Assembly (NCBI GenBank): GCA_904066235.2 | Contig: CAJFCV020000006.1 | Coordinates: forward strand, 9,486,001 to 9,550,000 | Source: Bursaphelenchus xylophilus | Lineage: Eukaryota > Nematoda > Chromadorea > Rhabditida > Aphelenchoididae | Length of the DNA: 64,000 nucleotides | Reading direction: 5' to 3' | Shown here: piece after piece, positions 9,689 to 20,200 of the stretch | Layout of the letters: each line of letters begins with the position of its first letter | Position numbering within the stretch: position 1 is the stretch's first letter | The notes under the pieces: model-generated | The model's database searches: none | What the model was told of the DNA's origin: nothing | What the model saw: the letters and a program-made list of their open reading frames with translations, nothing else | Program-made: the position numbers and the translations under genes

Positions 9689-11841
9689 ATGACCAATGTT
9701 ATCACCCGAAATCTCCATTTTTATTATGAAATCATCGTTTTTGTGGCATCATGGTTCCTTGGATTCTTGGTTCTCTACGTGGTGAAGACCCGAACCCCAA
9801 AATACCTTCGCAATTACAGTAGGATGATTACGTGGAATACGATCGTCGACCTCTTCTTTTCATTGGTGTCTGTGATTCTAATGGGGGTAGGTTTGAAATA
9901 TTTTTTGAATTACTTTTTTGTGTATGCCATTTTTTAAACTAAAATAGAACACTGCGTATTTTACTACGAATTTATATAAATTCCATGTTTTAGATTTATC
10001 CCCCATTTTCAGACCCTTGACGTCCGCTCCGGCCTCCTCTACATTGTCGTCGACAACCCTTACCATCCCATCAACAAATGCCTTGGCGCCTTCACCGCCT
10101 CTCTATGGACCTTCTCCGTGTACTTGACAGTCATCGCGATCCCGTTGCAATTCATTTATCGCCACAGTTTAATCGCTCGAAACAAGTCTTACTCTACTGG
10201 CAAACTGACACTGATTATTATGGGATTTGTCACCTACGCGCTCATCCATTCGGCTCTGTGTCCAGCCACAATGCAGACGCGCACTCCCGAATACGACGCC
10301 ATTCTGGAGCAGAACCCAATCTTCCACAAGAACTTGCCTAGCGCGTATTTGGTGGGCGATGCAAAGAAGTCGACGGCTTATTTCATCCATATTTGGCATT
10401 GCCAGATCTTTTTGATCCTGTCTTATGCAATAACAGTAGTGGTGGGATACAAGACATTCAAGGAGATCAGATCCAACAGACATGAGCTGACTGAAGAGAG
10501 GCAGGAAATGCAAAGGGAAATCAGCAAAATCATGGTGTTGCAGGTGGGGTTTTTTGAACTTTACTCTCTAAAAAGGTTGTACAGGGTGCGCCAAAAAAAA
10601 GGAAACTCATGTTTATAGCTATATTTTATTTATCAACGTATATTTAGTAATAGTAACAATCAATAACAGTAATACGGAGTTTAGTAACTATTATGTTCAA
10701 CCGGTTTCGGCGTGGCCCCTTTCGCGGCGATAAAAAGGTCCAAAATCGAGGTCCTTATGTTTGGCATCCTAAAAAGACATGACATTTAAAAGATATGGAC
10801 ATAAAAATGACAGGACTAGGACAATAAAACACGGAAATTTCAATAGTAAAACAATCATTGGGCTATACCTAAAAGTTTTCGCGCTAGGACCCGCGAAAAA
10901 AGTTTCCATGTTTTTGCAGCACCCTTACAAAACGGTGTAAACGGACTAGAACGTAAGCAACAAGTATAAAAAGGTAAAATACGTTCGCGAAAAATAGGAT
11001 TCTTTTATGATTTTATCAGATTTAGACGAGACATAGCTCCATTGAAGAGTTGGGGTTTTCCAGAAACAAACAGGTTTTTTATGGTCAAAAAGTTGGTCAA
11101 AATTCGACGGTTTTTTTGTAGGTGCATGAAAAATTTCAGCCTCTTCATGTCACTCTGTCGGGAAAATAATGAATATAATGCTGTTCCACCGACACTGAAT
11201 TGAAAAGCTACTACAGTGAGGGACCTGATTCAGTGGCCAAAAACGTACTATTTTGTATCCGGGAAGTATCAAAAATGTAGCAAAATGCTTCCCTCTCCAA
11301 GTGAAAAAGCTCAGATTTCAAAAGCGCGCCCGCTCTTTTTTTGTGAGGCAAAAGGGCGCGCCCTTCAAAACGAAGTTTTTTCACTTGGAGGGGGGAAGCA
11401 TTTCGCCACATTTTAGATACTTTCCAGAAGCAAAATGGTACTTTTTTTGCCACTGGATCAGGTCCCCCTCTGTATTTGATCTTGCCGCGATACAATTCAT
11501 TTTTTTCGATTGCGATGCTTTTTTTTGATGCGACATTACGCTCATTATTTTCCCGACAAACTGATAGTTCTAATGCAACATTTCTAAAGAAGTTCTTTTG
11601 TAAATTGTGCTGACTGCTTCACGATGTATATTTTCAGGCAATCTACCCCATAATCGCATTGGTTATTCCCCTACTTGTCATTGTCGCGGTTCCCTTCATC
11701 TCCGACGAAACCGGTGGCCAACACTTTTATTGGGTTGGAATGGTCGGGATTGGATTGGTCAACCTGATTCCGATTCTGAATTCTCTTTCTGTCATCTTTG
11801 TCATTCCTCAGTATAGAAGTGTTTTGGGAATATCGGACTAA
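9689..11841 (+). CDS. Seven-TM serpentine chemoreceptor, tandem copy 1 (Str/Srd-like)
   Basis: Three exons, 9689-9886, 10013-10543 and 11638-11841, give 310 residues. Seven hydrophobic segments are visible: FYYEIIVFVASWFL, MITWNTIVDLFFSLVSVI, WTFSVYLTVIAIPLQFIYRH (with the YRH/YRY motif typical after TM3), LIIMGFVTYALIHSALC, CQIFLILSYAITVVVGY, AIYPIIALVIPLLVIVAVPF, and WVGMVGIGLVNLIPIL ending in PQYR. Layout and length fit nematode chemoreceptors of the Str superfamily. I cannot fix the subfamily between Srd, Str and related classes. It acts at the plasma membrane, usually in chemosensory cilia, coupling to G proteins. It is the tandem paralogue of the gene at 12653. The second intron (1.09 kb) carries three transposon remnants. 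Confidence 0.85.
10582..10925. mobile_element. Mariner-like non-autonomous TIR element
   Basis: The left end CAGGGTGCGCCAAAAAAAAG and the right end GCAGCACCCT are inverted repeats flanked by TA (10580-10581 and 10926-10927). TA duplication and a CAGGGTG terminus are typical of the Tc1/mariner group. The 344-bp body has no transposase frame. It sits in intron 2 of the first chemoreceptor gene. Confidence 0.65.
11145..11567. mobile_element. Family C miniature element interrupted by a family A element
   Basis: The left end CTGTCGGGAAAATAATGAAT and the right end ATTATTTTCCCGACAAACTGATAG are family C termini. The interior matches the uninterrupted copy at about 46231-46388 (TGAAGTAAAAAGC then AATTTGATTTTG), but here a family A element is inserted exactly at the TA between these blocks. 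It lies in intron 2 of the first chemoreceptor. Confidence 0.7.
11214..11472. mobile_element. Family A TIR element, copy 1 (nested)
   Basis: This 259-bp element begins CAGTGAGGGACCTGATTCAG and ends with the reverse complement of CAGAGGGGGACCTGATCCAG. It is flanked by TA on both sides. Long internal inverted arms (AGCAAAATGCTTCCCTCTCC and GGGAAGCATTTCGCCACA) make it a near-complete hairpin. A second copy is at 34867-35103. No coding capacity; mariner-like by its TA flanks. Confidence 0.75.
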
Positions 11842-12652
11842 AAAATTTATTTTTTTTTCGTTTTTTTTCTCGAGTATAAAAAAATTCACCGTATTTAAAA
11901 AAATTATTGTTGTGGTGTTGTATATTTCATTTTTTTTGATTTTGAAATTTTCAACGGTCTCTGAGATTGTTTGTTATACACAGTTTTCGAGCACTCTTTT
12001 ACGCCGAAGAAATGCAAATTTTCATTTGAAAATCTTGATGATTTTTTCTGAAGGCTGAGTTAAAAGTCACAGATAGGTTACAAAAAAAAGATTTTCTATT
12101 TTTTCTCAAGTTTCAAAGTTTCATTAGGAGTTGAAATTACTCTAAAATTCCCAAAAAATTACAAAAATGTTTTACCTTCACAAAAAAATTTTATTTTTAA
12201 AAATTGAATTAATTAAGAAAGGATATGATTTGGTAAACGTATTTTACACTTATTTTTTCAATCGAACTTCCATCTGGCTATATACCACGTTGAGTTCAAA
12301 AAATTAAAAATAAACTCAAAAAATGTCTCTTTCTCTCTACTACAATATAAACCGAAGGGCAATTATTCGGGAAGCGCGATTGAATCGTCAAAAAATTAAC
12401 CTTGAAGTTGTGTGATTGGATAATTTGCTGCTTTATAACCGGCAACAAAGCCCGGGTTTCCTATTGAATTTTTGCTTTTTAATCTCTCGTTTCGCCCGTG
12501 GATTACTGTAATTTTGCAAGAGCAATTACAGTGTTTTGGTTGTTACTGGTCTTTGTGCTGAATAAAAAACGTATTTTAAAAAAGCTTTTTTTGAAATTTT
12601 TGTTGTTTTGCAAGTCCCTGAGTTTTTTTTCAGAGATAAAATTTCCCTGGTA
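11842..12652. other. Spacer between tandem chemoreceptors
   Basis: About 0.8 kb of A/T-rich sequence with long A and T runs and no gene seen. It should contain the 3' end of the first receptor gene and the promoter of the second. An acceptor TTTTTTCAG at about 12625-12633 precedes the second ATG and suggests a leader intron or trans-splice site. Confidence 0.45.
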
Positions 12653-14469
12653 ATGTCGGGAAATGTGACACGAACCGTTCATTTTTACTTTGAAATCGGC
12701 GTTTTCCTCGCATCATGGCTCCTTGAATTCTTAGTACTCTACGTGGTTCAGACACGAACTCCGAAATACCTTCGTGCTTACGGCAAGATGATAGCGTGGA
12801 ATACGATCGTCGACCTGTTCTTCTCATTGGTTTCGGTGGTTCTAATGGGGGTGGGTTTGAGTTGTTTCTTATTCACTTTGGCACTGTGAAAGGGCTTGGA
12901 GTTATCCAAAAATAGTAGAGAACGTCGTCGCTTGGGAAAGCCGACAATTCGCGAATAGAATATTTTTTTGCTAGCCAAGTCTAATTGGTAATCAAAGCTC
13001 AAAAAAATATGAATTTGAAGTCTCCTTCCACTATCCATGCCCTTAATTGGGCCTGGAACGATCTTTCCCGAGAAAAAAAATCAATTTCCGATATACTATC
13101 AGTCTGTCGGGAAAATAGTGGGCCTTTTGTCGCTGCGCCAATCATTTCTGAACTGAAAAGCAATTTGATTTTTTTGAGATCCATTCAGTTTCTTGGCGGT
13201 GATGCGATTTCTGATGCGCCCAAGTTTTCTTTATTTTCCCGACTGACTGATATGTTAGCCACGAACTGAATTATACATTTCGTAAACGTTCAGACCCTCG
13301 ACGTTCGCTCTGGTCTTCTCTACATTGTGATTGACAATCCGTATCACCCAACGAACAAGACATTGGGAGCTTTCTCCGCTTCTTTATGGACCTTTTCCCT
13401 GTACTTAACGGTCCTTGCAATTCCGTTGCAATTCCTTTACCGCTATGGAATTCTCGCTCGAAGCAAGCCTTATTCCAAGGGCCAGATCTTAATAATGATT
13501 TGTGGTTTTGTGGTCTACGCCTTGGCCCATTCGGCGTTGTGTCCGGTGACGATGCAGAATCGGAGCAAAGAATACGACGAGCTTCTGGAGCTGAATCCGA
13601 TTTTCCAGAAGAACCTGCCCAATGCGTATCTAGTTGGGGATGCGGTAAGACAATTTTGGGCGTAAAATTAAACATGTACCGAATTCAGAGAACCTCACAC
13701 GCAAATCGCCTGCATATCCTCCATTGTCAGATCATTTTGCTGGTCTCTTATGGCGTTACAATTGTCGCTGGTTATAAGACGTTCAAAGCGATCAGATCGA
13801 ACAGACTTCAGTTGAATGAAGAAAGGGAGGAAATGCAGAGGGAGATCAGCAGAATCATGGTGTTGCAGGTGGGTTTGAAGCAAAATCAAAGTCTAAAGTA
13901 ATCAAAAAATCTTGTTGAAAGCAATGAAACAGTTAACATTATGAAGTGTAAAATGCGCGATGGTCACCACAGAAGATCGTATTTACTCGCTGTTTAAATC
14001 ATTGGACGAGCTGTACAAGCTTTTTTCTAAATTTCACAAGTTACTGCAGCCAAAAATCTGTATGACGAATCGCTAGAGATCAAAATATTGATTCATTTTC
14101 GGTTTCATTGGTTGTTGTTTTTGGCCTAGAATTGACTCTTTGAACAGCTAAAACTTTTTATGCTAAAGCTACAACGTATTTTCATTTTGAATATCCAATT
14201 TGAAAAAATCGGAACTTTTTTCAAAACTAACTGTTCATGGTCGTTACTAGAACAGTTAAAAATCGAATTTTCAGGCAATTTACCCGGTGGTTGCGATGGC
14301 AATTCCTCTCTTTTTCCTAGCGGCAGTTCCGTTTTTTCATAGTGAAGATGAGATCAATTTCTATTGGCTTGGGATGGTCGGCATTGGATTGGTGAATTTG
14401 ATTCCAATTTTGAACTCGCTTTCTGTCATCTTTATGATTCCACAGTACCGAAAGGCAGTTTGCTGTTGA
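12653..14469 (+). CDS. Seven-TM serpentine chemoreceptor, tandem copy 2 (Str/Srd-like)
   Basis: Four exons, 12653-12850, 13294-13644, 13689-13868 and 14275-14469, give 307 residues. The protein aligns along its whole length with the receptor at 9689, including RTPKYLRAYGKMIAWNTIVD, TLDVRSGLLYIV, PLQFLYRYG, EEREEMQREIS and IGLVNLIPILNSLSV. Exon 1 is exactly as long as in copy 1 (198 nt). The start at 12653 was chosen over an upstream in-frame codon because a splice acceptor lies between and because it matches copy 1. A 44-bp intron at 13645-13688 is absent from copy 1. Poly(A) signal AATAAA at 14522. Function by family: ligand-gated GPCR in sensory neurons. Confidence 0.85.
13097..13252. mobile_element. 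Family C miniature element
   Basis: TATCAGTCTGTCGGGAAAAT at the left and ATTTTCCCGACTGACTGATA at the right form terminal inverted repeats about 156 bp apart. The element is in intron 1 of the second chemoreceptor. Similar termini occur at 2850, 11145, 14996, 30612, 45040, 46231 and 61046. Confidence 0.7.
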
Positions 14470-17251
14470 AAAAATTGAAAAATAGTTTTTTTTCGATATT
14501 ACACTTGTAGATATTCTTTGAAATAAAGATGGCATAAATTTTTGAGATTTTTTGTCATTTTTTCGAAAAAAAAACTTTTGTGGTCTCCCAACCAAAATTT
14601 GAAAAATCGAGAATTATTTAAAATTTTTTGAAATTTCAAAAAATTTCTTGAAATTTCAAAACCCCAATGATTCAGAATCCGTCTCGCCTTAACTCCAATT
14701 TGAATTCCGCATTATCTCGTTGCATCGCGGGTCTTAACGCCGCGCTGAAATTGACCGTCGCGCAAACAAAAGGTCTGAATTTACAGTGGCCACTGAATCC
14801 CATGGCCAAGAGTTGTTTCAGGGAATTAGCTGATTCATTCTCATTCTTGGTTCGAACCGCAAACTCACTCTCTGCCTCTCTCTCCCACTCGGCAAACAAT
14901 GGGTTTCAGGTTTGAGGGCGATCTGCGGAACGACTGCAACTGCTTGATGACGTTTGGTAATTAGTAGTTAGCGAGTGGGTAAAGGGGGTGGAATATCAGT
15001 CTGTCGGGAAAAAATGAGCATTCTGTTGCATCAAAAATCACAATGCCGCCGAGAAAATGAAAAAAAAAATGAATTGTGTCGGGGCAAAATCTAAATGATT
15101 TTTTTCAGCCACGCAATCGGCGCAGCGTCATTGCGCTCTTTATTTGAATTTATACATACTGATAGTATTTTCATAAAGTGCGTAGACTTTTTTTGCCTAT
15201 TGTGGCGGACGAACAGTGCACTTTGCCTTTCTCTTTTTTATCGCGAACGCACCGTGCATTTTCTTTCTCTGTTTTCCGCACAGAGAAAACTTGAAAAAAC
15301 GGTTTTGTTTTTCACTGTGAACGATTAGGCCAAAACGCAGCGAAAAAAGCCTATTTCTCGGAAATATTTTGGCGCTAGGAACTGGCACATTCTCAAAATA
15401 AAATCTAACCTCTGTTTGACAAACTTGCGCACAATGAAACCTGTCTATAACAAACAATTTCAGAGGTCCCAAAGGCCAAGTTTATGCCAAAATGAACCTC
15501 AGTATAACAAAACCTTTCTATGACGAATCATTTTTTTATTCTTTGCGGTTTGATGCACAGAGGTCATTTTTCATTTTTTATATTTGGTTATAGTCAGAGA
15601 TTGCCACGGCTCCGGAGCCGGCTCTTGGCTCCGGCTCTGAGCGGCTCCGGCTCCGAGCCGGGAGCCAGAGCCGGAGCCGGAAATTTTGGGGTCGGCTCCG
15701 GCTCCCGAGCCCAAAGTCGGAGCCAGGCTTCCCAGCGGTCAGAAAAGTAAAAATTTCGTGATCTTGTTAATCCAAATTGCTTGAAAAAACACTGCGGAGG
15801 ATGTGACTTGGCTGCAAAAACGTTGGCTGTATGATCTCTGGCATTAAGAAATTTTACTTCTGAAAAAATGTTTCACAAAAATTTTGCATAGGAGCCGAAG
15901 TTCGGAGCCGGAGACGTTTTTTAAATTTTGCACGGAGCCGGGAGCCGGAGCCGGAGCTGCAAATTTGGCCTCGGCTCCGGCTCTGGGAGCTAAGAGCCGG
16001 AGCCGGAGCCGAAATTTTGACCGTGGCAATCTCTGGTTATAGTCGATAAATTTACCTCTTCTACTGGTATATTACTATTTCATTGATTAAATTTATAAGT
16101 TGTAGTGTGTACCATAATTATCTGTACATAAATGAAGCTAAAGTTCATCCTTTTTTATCCAGAAAGCTGGACCACCCTATATAATCCATCTTTATAAAAC
16201 CCCCTCAAAAATCCCTTTTCCAATCATTTTTCGAGATATTTGATATTGACTTAATATTTATTTAATATTGACCAGCCTTATGTCCATTCCTCTACGTCTT
16301 GTTTGCGCAAGATATAAGCCATGTAAACGCTGAGCATTTTTTTGAGTGAGTGAATTGAACGCGTGTTCTACGGCTTATTGCGTGCACTCGAAATCATCGA
16401 AATTCACGATGGAAATTGGATAGTTATTCTTGGGAGGTTGATTGATTACTCATTCGAAATAAATCCGCTTACGTCGCGCGTTGTATTTCCGCCTTCTGGA
16501 GATTGGGAGGCGATTGGGGAAAGTGGAACAACTGACGTCCATAGAGCTGATTTTAGACGCCTGAGGGGTTGTTTGGGACTGTCAATTTTATGATATTTTT
16601 CATCATAATATATACTTTGATATCTATATCTTTTTGGTCCCTTATTCGACACTTTTCTCTCCCTAATCTATGACTTAATGAAGAGTTCAAGATCTAAGGA
16701 AAGTTTTTTTGAAACCAGAAATCTCCAACGAAATTCCATCAAACTTTACGAACACAGTTTTCCTCGCGATTTACTTTTCCTCCGCTCCAAACGAAGAGGG
16801 GAAACCCCTCAGGGTCTCAAGTGGCCGAAACGGACAATGTCCCAAAAATATCGCTGGAAAGTAATCTTGACCCCCAAGTCATGAACCGATTGCTGTTCAA
16901 GAGGCCTTCGTTGTAATGGTGTTTTTTATTTCGCTTTTTACTTCTGAACTCCAAAAAATTTTTCGTCCGATCTTTGAAGTTTTTCAAAATTTGTTATCGG
17001 TTTTTTGGACTTTTAATTTTTTTTTGTAAAATGCGCTTGTTTAAAATTGTGGAAATTAAAAATTAAAAAAAAATTTTTTTGAAATTTTTTAGCTAAAATG
17101 TTTTTACTAATATACGACGATAGCCAACATTTTTAACCATATTTTTTATGCTCCTCGCCGTTGTAAAATTTTTTTTTCACCTAAAAACCATTTTTTCAGA
17201 ATTCCCCCCAGATGATTTCATATTGAAAAAAGTATTCAAATCTTTCAAGTA
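14470..17251. other. Repeat-bearing spacer
   Basis: No gene is supported here. It holds a family C-like element at about 14996-15175, a CTRTATAACAAA-type repeat at about 15410-15535, the GC-rich 10-bp-TSD element at 15596-16034, and long A/T-rich stretches. The open frame at 14667-14915 has no splice context or domain. Confidence 0.5.
15596..16034. mobile_element. GC-rich TIR element with perfect 10-bp target duplication
   Basis: The 439-bp element starts AGAGATTGCCACGG and ends with its exact reverse complement CCGTGGCAATCTCT. It is flanked by the perfect direct repeat GGTTATAGTC (15586-15595 and 16035-16044). The subterminal parts are runs of GGCTCCGGAGCCGG-type palindromes. No coding frame. 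A 10-bp duplication is the size made by Mutator-like elements (9-11 bp), so I infer a non-autonomous MULE or foldback. Confidence 0.85.
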
Positions 17252-20200
17252 ATGCGACAGATTCTAATTTTACTCCCCAATTTGGCGTTTTTGCCCGTTA
17301 TTTTGTCACAAATCAGTCAGCATGTCCAGCCGAATCAGCCGTGCAATCCGGATTCGGACCTGCTTCTCATGGAGAACAGGGCGTTGAGTCCGGCGGCGTA
17401 TTTGCGGTGTGTTGCGATTGGAATTGGGTGAGTTTTCCGGCAAGGTATACAGTACAGGAGAAAGCCCAAAATGTGGGAATTTTGCGAAACTTGACGTAAA
17501 TTTGAATTTATTTTTTTCTGAAAAATTTCAAGTTTTGTAGCTCGCGTATTGCAGAAACAACCAAGATTTTTGGCCAAAAAATCGGCCTAAATACGGCTCA
17601 TTCTATGCATGAAAAATTTGCCGGCTTGGCATAGATACGGCCAAAAGGAATTGCTCTTTCTTTGACCGCTCTCCGCATTTCCCAGACTCTTTGACAAGAA
17701 AGAATGTTGAATAAGTTGGCTGCCCTTTCAAAGCGCGGACTAAGATTTTCAGAAATTTATTGTGCGGCCTAGACCGAAATATCCCCCAAAATTTTTAAAA
17801 AATCCCAGAGTTGCACTTATGGCGCTTCTCTTGTTAGCGCAATTGGCCCTTACATAGGCTCTAGGTGTTCTAAAGTATGACGTGTTTTCCGAAATCTCAA
17901 CTTTCAGCGGTCTCGGTTATTGGACTCAAAACTTCTGTCCAGCTGGTATGGTCTTTGAGTTTCTGAGTCAACAGTGCAAATATCCGGCGGCGCCGACCAA
18001 TGAAATTCAAAGTAACAGTGTTCGAAAGGAACTGGAACTCATGAATATTGGTAAGCACTGCCTAATATTCAATCCTTAATTAATTCTTAAACTTTTCAGC
18101 GATTCTAAACGGCTCCTGCATTCATGGCGAGCAATGTATTGGAGGGACGGTCTGTGACCCAATTCAAGGCCGCTGTCTCTGTCCGTATGGAACTGTAGCC
18201 AATTTGGAGACATTGTCTTGTACCGCAACCCCTGCCTTGGGCTCAGTTCAGATGCCTAAGCAGTCAGCGCCGGGTGAAAGTTGCGCCAATGGGGAGAAAT
18301 GTTCGGGCGGCTCGATTTGTGTCACTTCTTTGTGGAAGTGCCTATGCCCTCAGGAGTTGGAGAATGTTAATGGGCAATGTGTTCAGCCAACTTATGCTGC
18401 TAGAGGTAAGGTGGAGAATTAAGTCCGCGACGGATTACTGCGATAATTTTACCGCTAAGTCTCCGTAAAAAAGTCTAGTCGGGTATACAAAGAAATTTTT
18501 ATGTCATTCCCGACTTTATCATCCTTTTAATCCGCCAGAATCCATTATTCTTGCTCAAACGCTTTCCTACTCAATTTTCAAACCTTCCAGCCTGATCTCC
18601 AAAAAACCTCGGCTGATAATGACCCTAAAACCGCTAGTTATCCTCGCTCTAATCCCCCTTTTACCCACTCCATTTCAGTTCCCTTGCATGGCCAATGCTC
18701 GGTCTCGGCGCAGTGCCCAGACGGGAGCTCCTGCGTTAACAATCAATGTCTCTGCATCTCCCCTTACGTTGAGCTTCAAGGCGCGTGCGTTGAAGCGCAA
18801 AAGCCGGCGCAAAAGACGGCCGGACCAGGAGAACTTTGCAATCACGGAGAAGTTTGTCAACGAGGCTCAGTGTGCGACTCCAAAATCCCGGTCTGCGTTT
18901 GCCCGCCGGGCACGGATTTGGAGAATGGGGAATGTGTTCAAGTTCGAACCACTTTGGCCGCTTTGAATACTTTCTATACTAAACCTACCAAAAGTAAGAC
19001 TAACGACTTGTTTAGGTCCAATTTTTTTGATGTATATGCTACATGTAATGGCCGGAAGAATCGTTTTTCTAACCCTTATAATCTCGTTTTAGCGTGGGTT
19101 GATCCTCAAAAATCATATGGCAAATACGGCCCTCAACCGCCACAGCCCTATCCCCAAGCTCCGCAGCCCCCAACAGTCCTCAACACTCGGCCTCAGTCTC
19201 AGGTCATCTTTCCGTCTCAGCCGGCTCCGCCGCTTTATACGGCGGTCCCTCCTCAACCAACCCCACAAACGGCCCCACCAACTCAAGCGCGGACTGTGCC
19301 CTCATTTCCAACTCAACCGTTGACGGCGCCTGCGCGTTCGGTCACAAGCCGGCCCCAGAATCCCTTCCGAATCATGTCGACGCAGAAGGTGGAAGTGGGC
19401 AAACCCTGCACGCTGAATGCTGACTGCACTGCTGACGCTTACTGCAATGGAAATACAACTCCACCAACATGCCAATGCCTCTCAACGCATGTGGAAATCA
19501 ACAGCAAATGCGAGAAAAGTAAGTAAAAGGAGTTGATTGTAATCGAGTGTTAGTTATGTACCCGGGTCAGACCGGTTGCAACGCCGATAAGCAATGTCAA
19601 GCAGCGTTCCCCGGGACCTCTTGTCAGAACGGTCAATGTGTATGCCCGCAGGGTCTTGTAGCCAAAGAACAGACTTGTGTTGTCGGTAGGTAGATAAGGC
19701 TTTGCGAGTGTTCTAACTGTGTGGCTTGAAGTTACAGTACCTAATTTTTACAACCTAAAATCTCCCTTTAAACCTCAAACTCATAATTATAACGTCACTA
19801 ACTCCCTCCTCTAACCCGCTTTCCCGCTTGCAGTGTACAAAACGCCTGGCCAAAGTTGCGATGGCGCCTCCAAGAGCCAGGAATGTATCCTGGGCGCCGA
19901 GTGCATAGACTCTCAATGCGAATGCATTCCGCCTCTACTCAACTGGAAACACCGTTGTGTCCATCGCGATGACATTCACTTGTATCCCAACGAAACCATG
20001 GCTTGTGTGGAGACGCTGGATTGTCCAACTGGCTTCAGTTGTCTTCAAGGATCTTGTCAATGCGGGCTCGGCTCTGTCTTGCAGAATGGTCGATGTCTGA
20101 TGGATCCTTTGCGATCTATGCAGTTTGAGCCAACGACTAGCGAGTATGGTCTAGATCTGATGAATAACACGGACTCTGAAAATGCAGGAGAAGGTTTGGG

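Noticed and set aside
12608..12652. Upstream in-frame start for the second chemoreceptor
   Set aside because: A TTTTTTCAG acceptor lies between it and 12653, and the paralogue starts at the position matching 12653.
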